From positions 436,868 to 500,867 of the forward strand of contig NZ_JANYMP010000005.1 of the NCBI RefSeq assembly GCF_025061645.1: 64,000 bases of DNA, in the 5' to 3' direction. A program made the position numbers and the translations under genes. The DNA comes from Umezawaea endophytica. Its GTDB lineage: Bacteria > Actinomycetota > Actinomycetes > Mycobacteriales > Pseudonocardiaceae. How positions within the stretch are numbered: the first letter of the stretch is position 1; each line of letters opens with the position of its first letter. Below are positions 34,392 through 43,023 of this stretch, piece after piece. A model generated the notes under the pieces. That model had not been told where the DNA came from. It made no database searches and was given only the letters and a program-made list of their open reading frames with translations.

Positions 34392-35996
34392 ATGCCTGGT
34401 CCTACCCGTCGGGGGTTCATCGTCGGTACCGCGGCACTCGGGGGCGCCGCCGTGATCGGGCACCAGGTGATCGCGGACGCGACGCCGGTGGAAGACGCGG
34501 TCGTGATCCCGCGAGGCGACGCGCGTTACGAAGACCTGGTGCTGCGCCGCACGAGTGAGCGGTTCTTCCCGCGCCCGGAGCACTTCCGCCTGCCCACGAC
34601 GACCCAGCAGGTCGAGCGGGCGGTGCAGGACGCCGTCCGGGCGGGCAAGCGGGTGACGGTCCGCAGTGGCGGGCACTGCTACGAGAACTTCGTGGGCGAC
34701 GCCGCCGAGGTGGTCATCGACCTGTCCGCGATGCGGCAGGTGACGTTCGACCCGCGCCGCGGCGCGTTCGCGATCGAGCCGGGCGCGAGCCTGTGGGAGG
34801 TGTACCAGCGGCTCTACCTCGGTTGGGGCGTCACGATTCCCGGTGGCCAGTGCGGTGGGGTGGCCGCGGGCGGGCACATCCAGGGCGGGGGCTACGGGCC
34901 GCTGTCGCGGCGGCTCGGTTCGGTCGTGGACTACCTGCACGCCGTGGAAGTCGTGGTGGTGGACCGTTCGGGCCGCGCGCGGACGGTGGTCGCGACCCGT
35001 GAGCCGGACGACGAGAACCGGGACCTGTGGTGGGCGCACACCGGGGGCGGGGGCGGCAACTTCGGCGTGGTCACCCGGTACTGGATGCGCACGCCCGGCG
35101 CCACCGGCGACGATCCGGGGCACCTGCTGCCGAAGCCACCCGGCGTGACGCTCGGCGCGACGGTCGCGTGGAGCTGGCGGGACACCACCGAGGAGTCCTT
35201 CCACCGGCTGCTGCGCAACCACGGCGAGTGGCACGAGCGCAACAGCGCCCCGGACTCCCGCGGCGCGAGCGTCTTCAGCCTGTTGCTGATCAACCGGCGC
35301 GACACCGGCGCAGACCCCGGCTCGTTCGCCATGGTGTCCACAGTGGACGGAACGCTGCCCGACGCCGACCGGGTGCTCGCCGACCACCTCGCGGAGGTCA
35401 CCGACGGCGTCCCCGGAACCGTCGTGGTTCGGCCACCCCACCGCCTGCCGTGGCTGGCGGCGGTGAAGGCCGGGTCGCTGAGCCAGAGCGACGAGTCCGG
35501 GATGTTCAAGGCGAAGGCGGCCTACCTGCGCAAGCGGTTCACCGACGAGCAGATCGGGACCGCGTACAGCTTCCTGACCAGCACGGACCACCACAACGAG
35601 CGCGCGCTGCTGATCCTGGTGTCCTACGGCGGCAAGGTCAACACCGTCGCCCCGGACGCGACCGCCTCGCCCCAGCGGGACAGCGTCATGAAGGCGGTCT
35701 ACACCGTCACCTGGACCGACCCGGACGGCGAGCGGTCGAACCTGGACTGGATCCGGCGCTGGTACGCCGAGATGTACCGGGACACCGGGGGCGTGCCGGT
35801 GCCGAACTCCGTGAACGACGGCTCCTACATCAACTACCCGGACGTCGACACCGCCGATCCGGAGTGGAACAGGTCCGAGATCCCCTGGCACGCCCTGTAC
35901 TACAAGGACAACTACCCGAGGCTGCAACAGGTCAAGGCGCGCTGGGACCCGCGTGACGTGTTCCACCACGCCCTGTCGATCAGGGTGCCGCGCTAG
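34392..35996 (+). CDS. Tat-exported FAD-linked oxidase, berberine-bridge-enzyme type
   Basis: 534 residues. A Tat signal (TRRGFIVGTAALGGAA) starts the protein. The PCMH FAD domain carries both sites of bicovalent flavin attachment: H95 in RSGGHCYENF and C154 in GGQCGGVAAGGH. The C-terminal BBE segment is at NYPDVDTAD...YYKDNYPRLQQVKARWDP. Such enzymes oxidise sugars, alcohols or alkaloids with O2 outside the cell; folding before export fits the Tat signal. GGAGAAGG sits just before the ATG at 34392. The substrate is unknown. Confidence 0.9.
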   Translation: MPGPTRRGFIVGTAALGGAAVIGHQVIADATPVEDAVVIPRGDARYEDLVLRRTSERFFPRPEHFRLPTTTQQVERAVQDAVRAGKRVTVRSGGHCYENFVGDAAEVVIDLSAMRQVTFDPRRGAFAIEPGASLWEVYQRLYLGWGVTIPGGQCGGVAAGGHIQGGGYGPLSRRLGSVVDYLHAVEVVVVDRSGRARTVVATREPDDENRDLWWAHTGGGGGNFGVVTRYWMRTPGATGDDPGHLLPKPPGVTLGATVAWSWRDTTEESFHRLLRNHGEWHERNSAPDSRGASVFSLLLINRRDTGADPGSFAMVSTVDGTLPDADRVLADHLAEVTDGVPGTVVVRPPHRLPWLAAVKAGSLSQSDESGMFKAKAAYLRKRFTDEQIGTAYSFLTSTDHHNERALLILVSYGGKVNTVAPDATASPQRDSVMKAVYTVTWTDPDGERSNLDWIRRWYAEMYRDTGGVPVPNSVNDGSYINYPDVDTADPEWNRSEIPWHALYYKDNYPRLQQVKARWDPRDVFHHALSIRVPR

Positions 35997-36072
35997 TCGC
36001 CGGAGGTGGGCCTGGACCCACTGTCCGGCCAAGAGGTTGCACCCGGCCGCGCGGGCCGAGAACATCGACCGC

Positions 36073-37323
36073 ATGTCTCGCACCCGCGGCGTCGCGCGGT
36101 CCCTCGCGCAGGGGTTCACGCGGTCGCTGGCGCTCGTCGCGCTGACCGGGTTCGCGCCTGCCGCCTGGGTGGCCGCGGGTGTCTTCTTCTCCTCGCTCGG
36201 CCACGGCCCCGTCGCCACCTCCGGCTGGACGCTCGGTGTCGTGGGCGCCTGCCTCGTGCTGTTCGCCCGCCCCTCGTGCGCCGCCACGAGGGGCCTGGTG
36301 ACCCGCTGGACCGGCGTGGAACTCCCCGCCGCGTACCGGCCGGTCGTGCCGGTGACCCGGATGGCGACGGGCTACTGGTGGAACGGGTACGACTACCAGC
36401 GCCTGAGGTGGGTGTCGGTGTGCCAGAGGTGGCTCCTCGCGCGGACGCGGGACCCCGCGTCGTGGCGGGACGTGATCTGGGTGCTGACCGCCCCCCTCAC
36501 CGTCGGCGTCGTCGCCGCGGCGCCGCTCGCGCTGATCACGGCGGGCGCTGTCCTGCTCCCGGCGTCGGACCCGGTCGCCGCGGTACCGGCGATCGGCGCC
36601 GGGACCGCCCTGCTCCCCGTGGCCTGGCGGGTCGTCACGCCGGTGGCGCGCCGCTTCCTCGGGCCGTCCACCGTCGAACTGCTCGGCACCAGGATCGCCT
36701 CGCTGGTCCAGGGACGGGCCGACCTCACCCGCGCGCAGGACGCCGAGCTGCACCGGATCGAGCGCGACCTGCACGACGGCGCCCAGGCGCGCCTCGTCGC
36801 CATCGGCCTCTCCCTCGGCGCCGCCGAGCGGCTCGTCGACACCGACCCGGCCGGGACCAAGGTCCTGCTGCGGCAGGCCCGCGAGACCTCGCTGGCGGCG
36901 CTGCGGGACCTGCGCGACCTTGTGCACGGCATCGTCCCCCCGGTGCTGCTGGAACGCGGTCTCGTCGACGCGGTCCGAGCGCTCGCCGTCGACGCGCCCC
37001 TCCGAACGGAGGTGCGCTCCACCCTGGAGCACCGGCTCGAAACACCCGTCGAGTCCGCCCTGTACTTCGCGACCTCCGAGATCGTCACCAACGCCGTGAA
37101 GCACTCGGGGGGAACGGCCGTCGACGTGACCATCGACCGCACGCGGACCGGCGTCGCCATCACCGTCTCCGACGACGGGCGCGGCGGAGCGGACAAGCCT
37201 GCCGGGTCCGGGTTGGTCGGCGTCGAGAGCCGCCTCGCGGCGCTCGGCGGCTCGCTGCGCGTCGACAGCCCGCCGGGCGGACCCACGACCGTCACCGTGG
37301 AGGTGCCGTGCGGATCGTCGTAG
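36073..37323 (+). CDS. Sensor histidine kinase (NarL/LiaS-like) with sensor-domain repeat
   Basis: 416 residues. The N-terminal half has two pairs of membrane helices around a segment (YWWNGYDYQRLRWVSVCQRWLLARTRDPASWRDVIWVL) like the Sensor domain of actinobacterial kinases. The HisKA_3 box is LHRIERDLHDGAQARLVAIG, and the ATPase domain has SEIVTNAVKHSGG and DDGRGGADKPAGSGLVGVESR. It overlaps the response regulator start by 16 nt, so the two are an operon. Confidence 0.88.
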   Translation: MSRTRGVARSLAQGFTRSLALVALTGFAPAAWVAAGVFFSSLGHGPVATSGWTLGVVGACLVLFARPSCAATRGLVTRWTGVELPAAYRPVVPVTRMATGYWWNGYDYQRLRWVSVCQRWLLARTRDPASWRDVIWVLTAPLTVGVVAAAPLALITAGAVLLPASDPVAAVPAIGAGTALLPVAWRVVTPVARRFLGPSTVELLGTRIASLVQGRADLTRAQDAELHRIERDLHDGAQARLVAIGLSLGAAERLVDTDPAGTKVLLRQARETSLAALRDLRDLVHGIVPPVLLERGLVDAVRALAVDAPLRTEVRSTLEHRLETPVESALYFATSEIVTNAVKHSGGTAVDVTIDRTRTGVAITVSDDGRGGADKPAGSGLVGVESRLAALGGSLRVDSPPGGPTTVTVEVPCGSS

Positions 37324-37952
37324 CCGAGGACCTCTACCTGCTGCGGGACGGACTGGTTCACCTGCTCGAAGCCCACGGCCACCAGGTGGTGGCCGCCGTC
37401 GGGGACAAGCCGTCGACGTTGCGGGCCCTCGCGGAGCACCGGCCGGACGTGGCCGTCATCGACGTCAGGATGCCGCCCACCTTCACCGACGACGGCCTCC
37501 AGGCCGCGCTGGAGGCGCGTCGGGAACGACCGGGCCTGGCCGTGCTCGTGCTGTCCCAGCACATCGAGCAGCTCTACGCGCGCGAACTGCTCGCCGACGG
37601 GCTCGGCGGCGTCGGCTACCTGTTGAAGGACCGGGTCTTCGAGGCCGAGCAGTTCGTCGAGGCGGTGGAGCGCGTGGGCCGTGGCGGCACCTCGCTCGAC
37701 CCGGCGGTCGTCTCGAAGATCCTGGGGGCGGGCTCCACCTCGCCGCTCGACGCCCTCACCGACCGCGAGCGCGACATCATCGCGCTGATGGCGGAAGGCC
37801 TGTCGAACCAGGCCATCGCCCAACGCCTGTACCTGAGCGAAGGATCGATCAGCAAGTACACGACGTCGATCTTCACGAAGCTCGGCATCACGCCGGACGA
37901 CAACAGCAACCGCCGCGTCCTCGCCGTGCTGGCCTTCCTCGGTGCCGCCTGA
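37308..37952 (+). CDS. NarL-family response regulator
   Basis: 214 residues from GTG 37308. The receiver domain has phospho-acceptor D52 (AVIDVRMPP) and GYLLKDR with the conserved Lys. The LuxR-type DNA-binding domain is LTDRERDIIALMAEGLSNQAIAQRL, with an unusual wing (SISKYTTSIFTKLGITPDDNSNRR) also seen in LiaR-like partners of this kinase type. It pairs with the kinase just upstream. Confidence 0.92.
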   Translation: MRIVVAEDLYLLRDGLVHLLEAHGHQVVAAVGDKPSTLRALAEHRPDVAVIDVRMPPTFTDDGLQAALEARRERPGLAVLVLSQHIEQLYARELLADGLGGVGYLLKDRVFEAEQFVEAVERVGRGGTSLDPAVVSKILGAGSTSPLDALTDRERDIIALMAEGLSNQAIAQRLYLSEGSISKYTTSIFTKLGITPDDNSNRRVLAVLAFLGAA

Positions 37953-37967
37953 CCGCGCCCGGCCGGG

Positions 37968-38813
37968 TCACGTCGTGCCGGACGGCAGCGCCGACATCCT
38001 CAGCAGCGCCAAGGCGTCGGCGTCCGGTGAGTGGTCCGCGGCGTGGAAGACGATCACGTGCATGCCTGCCGACCCGCTGATGTCGAGCCGTTCGCGGTCG
38101 AGCCTCATCCGGCCGACCTGCGGGTGGTCGAACAGGTACGACGTCCCCCGCTGCACGCTGACGTCGTGCCGGTTCCACAGTTCGCGGAAGCGGGTGCTGG
38201 CCAGGGTCAGCTCCCCGACCAGCTCGATGAAGCGCGGGTCGTCGGTGTCCTGGCCGATGGCCTGGCGCAGGCTGGAGACGTAGCAGTCGGTGGTGCCGTC
38301 CCAGTCCGGGTAGAGCTCCCGCTCGGCCGGTTCCAGGAACAGGTCGAGGAGCTGGTTCCCACCTGGTGTCAGGCGCGGTGAGAGCGCGCGGGCCATGGGG
38401 TTCGAGACCAGGACGTCGAAGTAGCGCCCCTCGATGAACGCCGGGTGCGGCAGGCTCGCCACGAGCGAGGCGATCCCGGTCGGCACGGTCTCCCGGCGCG
38501 GCTTGCGGGGTGTGCGCCTCGGTTTGTCGGAGGCCAGGCCCAGCAGGTGGGCCACCTCCTCGTCACCGAGCCGGAGCACGCGGGCGATGGACTCCAGCAC
38601 CTGCGCGGAGGGGTTGCGGTCGCGGCCCCGTTCCAGGCCCAGGTAGTAGTCGGCGCTGATGCCCGCGAGCATCGCGACCTCCTCGCGCCGCAGTCCCGGC
38701 ACGCGCCGCCGCCCGCCGCCGGGGATGCCCACCTGCTCGGGCGTGACCAGGCCGCGGCGGGCGTGCAGGTACTCCCCCAGTCGGTTCCGCCTGTCGCTCA
38801 CACCACCGATCAT
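37968..38813 (-). CDS. XRE-family regulator with MmyB-like ligand domain
   Basis: 281 residues. The N-terminal helix-turn-helix is RRVPGLRREEVAMLAGISADYYLGLERGRD. The rest is the PAS-like MmyB ligand-binding domain (HPAFIEGRYFDVLVSNPMARAL...LFLEPAERELYPDWDG...LWNRHDV). Actinobacteria have many of these next to an oxidoreductase gene that they repress, and the divergent MDR reductase at 38931 fits that pattern. An internal GTG at 38801 is a possible alternative start. Confidence 0.9.
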   Translation of the reverse strand: MIGGVSDRRNRLGEYLHARRGLVTPEQVGIPGGGRRRVPGLRREEVAMLAGISADYYLGLERGRDRNPSAQVLESIARVLRLGDEEVAHLLGLASDKPRRTPRKPRRETVPTGIASLVASLPHPAFIEGRYFDVLVSNPMARALSPRLTPGGNQLLDLFLEPAERELYPDWDGTTDCYVSSLRQAIGQDTDDPRFIELVGELTLASTRFRELWNRHDVSVQRGTSYLFDHPQVGRMRLDRERLDISGSAGMHVIVFHAADHSPDADALALLRMSALPSGTT

Positions 38814-38930
38814 GCCTGCTCGGAGCCGACCGTGAGGGGGTGCTGCCACCACCAGGGAACACGGGCACCCTGGCTGGGTCCGGCCGCCGCGCGGTTACTG
38901 GAGGGAGCCGACAGCACGAGAGGAACCTCC

Positions 38931-39950
38931 ATGGACAAGCGCGTCAACCGCCAGATCACCCTGGCGGCACGGCCGCGGGGAAACCCCAGGCCCAGTGACT
39001 TCGAGATCGTCGAGCGCCCCGCGCCGGTCCCCGGTGATGGTCAGGTGCTGCTGCGCAACGTCCTGGTCTCCCTGGACCCCTACAACCGGATCATCATGGG
39101 CAACGCCAACAGCGACCAGCCCGCCCTGGACATCGGCGACCCGATGTTCGGCTTCACCATCGCGGTCGTCGAGGCGAGCCACCACCCCGCGTTCGCGGTG
39201 GGCGACCACGTCGCCACCACGTCCGGGTGGCAGGAGTACGCGGTGTCCGACGGCTCCGACCTCAGGCCGGTCGACCCCCGGTCGGCGCCGCTGACCGCGA
39301 ACCTCGGCATCCTGGGCATGACGGGCCTCACGGCGTGGGTGGGACTGACCAGGATCATCACCCCGAAACCGGGTGGGACGCTGCTTGTCACGGCCGCGGC
39401 GGGTGCCGTCGGCTCGGCCGCCACCCAGATCGGCAGGCTCCGCGGGCACCGGGTCGTGGGGGTGGCGGGCGGCCCAGAGAAGTCGCGCCACCTCTTGGAG
39501 GACCTGGGCGTGGACGCCGCCGTCGACTACCGGGCCCCGGACTTCGCCGAGCAACTCGCCCGCGCGGTGCCCGACGGGATCGACTCGGTGTACGAGAACG
39601 TGGGCGCGTCCATGGTCGCGGCGCTGCTGCCGCACCTGAACACCGGCGCCCAGCTCGCGGTCGGCGGCGTGATGTCGCAGATCACCGAGACCGGGGCCTT
39701 CGAGGGGCCGGACCGCCTGCCGGACCTGACGCGGGCGGTGCTGTACAAGGACTTGACCATCCGAGGCTTCTCCGTGCCCGACCACTTCGACAGCTACCCG
39801 GAGTTCCTCGCCGAGATGGCCCCGGCCGTCGCGTCGGGCGAGGCGCGCTACGCCGAGCACCTCGTCGAGGGGCTCGACACCATCCCCCACGCGTTCGAGG
39901 ACATGTTCCACGGCCGCACGACGGGCAAGATGATCGCGAGGATCGGGTGA
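38931..39950 (+). CDS. NADP-dependent oxidoreductase, MDR family (prostaglandin/leukotriene reductase-like, CurA type)
   Basis: 339 residues. The N-terminus (NRQITLAARPRGNPRPSDF) and LVSLDPYNRIIMG are signatures of the YncB/CurA and LTB4 dehydrogenase branch of the medium-chain reductases. The Rossmann motif is VTAAAGAVGSAATQIGRLRGHRVVG. It reduces the double bond of alpha,beta-unsaturated ketones or aldehydes. It is divergent from the MmyB-type repressor and coupled to the following SDR (GTGA). Confidence 0.92.
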   Translation: MDKRVNRQITLAARPRGNPRPSDFEIVERPAPVPGDGQVLLRNVLVSLDPYNRIIMGNANSDQPALDIGDPMFGFTIAVVEASHHPAFAVGDHVATTSGWQEYAVSDGSDLRPVDPRSAPLTANLGILGMTGLTAWVGLTRIITPKPGGTLLVTAAAGAVGSAATQIGRLRGHRVVGVAGGPEKSRHLLEDLGVDAAVDYRAPDFAEQLARAVPDGIDSVYENVGASMVAALLPHLNTGAQLAVGGVMSQITETGAFEGPDRLPDLTRAVLYKDLTIRGFSVPDHFDSYPEFLAEMAPAVASGEARYAEHLVEGLDTIPHAFEDMFHGRTTGKMIARIG

Positions 39951-40645
39951 GCGCGGAACGACGGGTCGCCGTCGTGACGGGTGGCACGGGCGCCATCGGC
40001 ACGGCGATCGTGGCGGCCCTCGACGCGAGCGGGCACCGCACGGTCGCCATCGGCCGCACCTCCGGCGACGTCGTGTGCGACCTGTCGTCGGAGACGGCGA
40101 CCAGGCGGGCCGCGGCCGAGGTGCTGGAGCGCTACGGGCGGTGCGACGTGCTGGTCCACTGCGCGGGCGCCATCGACCCGATGCCGCTGGGCGACCTCGA
40201 CGCGAAGCGCTGGCGCGAGGTCCAGGCGGTCAACGTCGAGTCGGCGCTGTGGCTGGCACAGGCGTTCAGCCCCGGAATGGCCGGGCGCGGTTTCGGCCGC
40301 GTCATCCTCATCTGCTCGAACACCGCGTGGTCGCCGCCCGGTGCCGGGTTCCTGCCTTACGTGGCCAGCAAAGGGGCGGTGCTGGGTGTCATGCGCGCCC
40401 TGGCGGTCGAGCTGGGCGGCGACGGGATCGCCGTCACCGCGGTGGCGCCCGGACTGACCGACACGCCCATCGCGCGCGGCGTCAACCACGACGGTCAGTT
40501 CGAGGCGGTCGTGGCGAACCAGGCGATGAAACGACCGCTCGTCCCCGAGGACACGGCCCACGCCGTGGCCTTCCTGGCCTCCGCGGGCGCACAGGCGCTG
40601 ACCGGCCAGGTCCTGGTCGTCGACGGTGGCCTGGTCATGCGCTGA
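39947..40645 (+). CDS. Short-chain dehydrogenase/reductase
   Basis: 232 residues from GTG 39947, overlapping the MDR stop by 4 nt. TGGTGAIG is the cofactor loop, VHCAGAI replaces the usual NNAG, and the catalytic Ser and YxxxK are in ICSNTAWSP and YVASK. The C-terminus (TGQVLVVDGGLVMR) is typical. It is cotranscribed with the enone reductase, so the pair may clear reactive carbonyls. A strong hairpin follows at 40654. Confidence 0.9.
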   Translation: MSAERRVAVVTGGTGAIGTAIVAALDASGHRTVAIGRTSGDVVCDLSSETATRRAAAEVLERYGRCDVLVHCAGAIDPMPLGDLDAKRWREVQAVNVESALWLAQAFSPGMAGRGFGRVILICSNTAWSPPGAGFLPYVASKGAVLGVMRALAVELGGDGIAVTAVAPGLTDTPIARGVNHDGQFEAVVANQAMKRPLVPEDTAHAVAFLASAGAQALTGQVLVVDGGLVMR

Positions 40646-40653
40646 AACGCGCT

Positions 40654-40683
40654 CGTCCCGCACACCCGAGGGTGTGCGGGACG
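40654..40683. terminator. Bidirectional terminator
   Basis: A perfect 13-bp stem (CGTCCCGCACACC at 40654-40666, GGTGTGCGGGACG at 40671-40683) with a CGAG loop lies between convergent stops at 40645 and 40692. Confidence 0.88.
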
Positions 40684-40691
40684 GGGGCGGT

Positions 40692-43004
40692 TCAGGCGCG
40701 GACGTACCGCTCCAGCTCGACCACGTGGCGCGGGTGGGCAGCGGGGACGACACCGGAGTAGATCGCCGTGTAGCAGCCGGGGCAGCACAACTGGCGGAAG
40801 ACGATCTCGTCGTCGACGTACTCGCCGGGGTCGTCGGTGACCTGGGAGCCCGCGGTGCCCGTCGGGCCCTCGAACTCGGCGAGGGTCAGCACGGAGTCGG
40901 TCCGGGGGTCGCCGAGCTGCTGCCCGCAGTGGCCGCAGGCGACCACCTCGACCCCGTCGACTTCCACCGCCACCAGGTTGTCGTCCAGGCGCTTCGCCGC
41001 GGCGACGTCGTGCCTGACGTCGACGGCGGCGACACCGGCCGAACGCGCCCGGCGCTCGTCCCGCAACCGGGTCCGCAGTTCGTCAGTCGCCTGCCGGTCG
41101 ACCGCCTCGTCCCGGAGCACGACCCCGTACGACGCGTGCGCGCCGGCGGCGGTCACCTTGCCCTCGCCGTGGTCGTGGGCGACCAGGTCCGGATCGCGCA
41201 GCAGCGGGTCGCCGTAACCACCTCCGCCCTGCCAGTGCAGGTACAGCAGGTCACCCGTGCCCACGGCGGTCTCCCCGTAGCAGGCCTGCAGGTCCTTCGT
41301 GCCCGCCAGGTCCTCCAGCCGCAGCGGGATCGAGCCCGCGGCCAGCAGCTCCGCCACCCCCGCGTCGCGCGCGACGACGCCGACCGCGGTGTTGCCCGGA
41401 TAACCGCCCGCCAGGCCGTTGTTCTGGGACACGGCCTTGCCGGAGGAGGCCACGACGAGACCGACCGGGACCTCGGTGCCGTAAGGGATGAACGCCGAGG
41501 AGCCGCTGACGCCGCCGCGCTGCCTGCCGGGGCCGCCGGAGTCCGGCTCCTCCCGGCGCCACAACGTCATCAGCGGGTAGAGGTACTCGGTCATCTCCAC
41601 GTCGGGGATGCGGCCCATCGGGATGCAGAAGAGACCGCCGGTGTCCATCCCGTCGGCCCGCGGGCGCGCGCCGTACCCCGCGGCCATCACGTCCATGACG
41701 ATGTTGAGGAACGGCACCGGCACGTCGCCGCGCTGGTCCAGGCCCGCCACGACCGCGGTGTCGTGCGTTCCGCAGCAGGAGGCCTGCACCCGGTCGGCGA
41801 ACTCCACGGTCCGGTCCATCATCTGCGACAGGCACTCGGCCACGAGCGAGCCCGTCGCCCACGCCGGGCCGATGGGCGCCCGGCTGACCGCGGCGGGGAA
41901 GGTCGCGTTGTTGATCGTGCCCTCCTCGGCGACCAGGTCGAAGCAGCGCATCAACCCGCCCGCCGACCACGGGATGTCGTTGGCCAGCATGGGCATCAGC
42001 GCCAGCATCACCCCGCCGCGCAGACCCGCGTAGGTGCAGTTGATGAGACCCGCCTGCTCGTCGGTGCCGGTGAAGTCGAAGCTCAGGTGGTCGCCGGTCT
42101 TGGTCATCGCGAGGCTGATCCGGTGGACCGAGCGGTCACCCGCGTGCGACTGGTCCTGGTAGCCGGTCGCGCTCCACGTGCCGTCGGGCAGCCGCTCGAG
42201 CTTGTCGCGCAGCCTGCCCTCGGCGTCGGCCATCATGCGCTTCATCACGGCCTTGACCGTGTCGGCGCCGTACTGCTCGATGACCGCCTGGAGCCGCTTG
42301 CGCCCCACAGTGTTGGCGCCGACCTTGGCGCGCAGGTCGAGGTTGACCAGCAGGGGGACCCGCGAGCGGCGGATCCAGGCCTCGGCGATGTCGTCCTGGA
42401 TCTCGAAGTCGCGGACGACCTTGATCGGCGGCGTGGGCAGCGCCTCGGAGAAGACGTCCTGCGCGGCGGGGCTGAAGGAGCCCAGTCCGACCCCGCCGAG
42501 GTCGGGTTCGTGGCAGATCGCGCTGGTCCAGGCGAACAGCTTGCCCTCGTGGAAGATCGGCTGGTAGACGATGACGTCGTTCTGGTGCAGGCCGCCGCCG
42601 ACCCAGGGGTCGTTGCAGAGGAACATGTCCCCCTCCTTGACGCCGGGGTTCTTCACCCGGTGCTGGAGGGTCCAGTAGATCGCCAGGTCGACGGCTCCGG
42701 CGAGCATGGTGTTGTAGAGGCCGACCTGGACCTCCTGGCCGACCTCGTCGCAGATCGCGAAGTCGAAGTCGTTGGCGTCGGTGACGATCGGCGAGCCGGA
42801 CATCCGCTTGAGGGCCTCGCCCATCTCGTCGGTGACCGACCACAGCCGGTGCCGCACGACCTCGTAGGTGAGCGGGTCGAGGGCGTCGATCTGCTCCTGG
42901 GTGACGCTGTGCACCGGCAGGGAGTCCGGCAGGCTCGCGGTCAGCACGTCGGGGTCGATCGGGCGGCTGGAGAAGTGCTCGGAGCCGGGGATGCTCATGA
43001 CCAT
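40692..43004 (-). CDS. HyuB/acetone-carboxylase-alpha-like subunit with a fused gamma-subunit-like zinc domain
   Basis: 770 residues. Residues about 40-620 form the hydantoinase B/oxoprolinase domain (SPIVTDANDFDFAICDE; GDMFLCNDPWVGGGLHQND; HEPDLGGVGLGSFSP). Residues about 680-770 hold two Cys pairs, C690-x-x-C693 (ACGHCG) and C741-x-x-C744 (CCPGCYTAIYSGVVPAAHP), which resemble the small gamma subunit of acetone carboxylase (RxFYCPGC...VPPGHP pattern). In characterised carboxylases gamma is a separate protein; here it is fused. ATP-dependent hydrolysis or carboxylation of a ketone, lactam or hydantoin with the HyuA partner is likely. An internal ATG at 42998 is an alternative start. Confidence 0.85.
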   Translation of the reverse strand: MVMSIPGSEHFSSRPIDPDVLTASLPDSLPVHSVTQEQIDALDPLTYEVVRHRLWSVTDEMGEALKRMSGSPIVTDANDFDFAICDEVGQEVQVGLYNTMLAGAVDLAIYWTLQHRVKNPGVKEGDMFLCNDPWVGGGLHQNDVIVYQPIFHEGKLFAWTSAICHEPDLGGVGLGSFSPAAQDVFSEALPTPPIKVVRDFEIQDDIAEAWIRRSRVPLLVNLDLRAKVGANTVGRKRLQAVIEQYGADTVKAVMKRMMADAEGRLRDKLERLPDGTWSATGYQDQSHAGDRSVHRISLAMTKTGDHLSFDFTGTDEQAGLINCTYAGLRGGVMLALMPMLANDIPWSAGGLMRCFDLVAEEGTINNATFPAAVSRAPIGPAWATGSLVAECLSQMMDRTVEFADRVQASCCGTHDTAVVAGLDQRGDVPVPFLNIVMDVMAAGYGARPRADGMDTGGLFCIPMGRIPDVEMTEYLYPLMTLWRREEPDSGGPGRQRGGVSGSSAFIPYGTEVPVGLVVASSGKAVSQNNGLAGGYPGNTAVGVVARDAGVAELLAAGSIPLRLEDLAGTKDLQACYGETAVGTGDLLYLHWQGGGGYGDPLLRDPDLVAHDHGEGKVTAAGAHASYGVVLRDEAVDRQATDELRTRLRDERRARSAGVAAVDVRHDVAAAKRLDDNLVAVEVDGVEVVACGHCGQQLGDPRTDSVLTLAEFEGPTGTAGSQVTDDPGEYVDDEIVFRQLCCPGCYTAIYSGVVPAAHPRHVVELERYVRA

Positions 43005-43023
43005 GTCGAAGCCTCTGTCCTGC

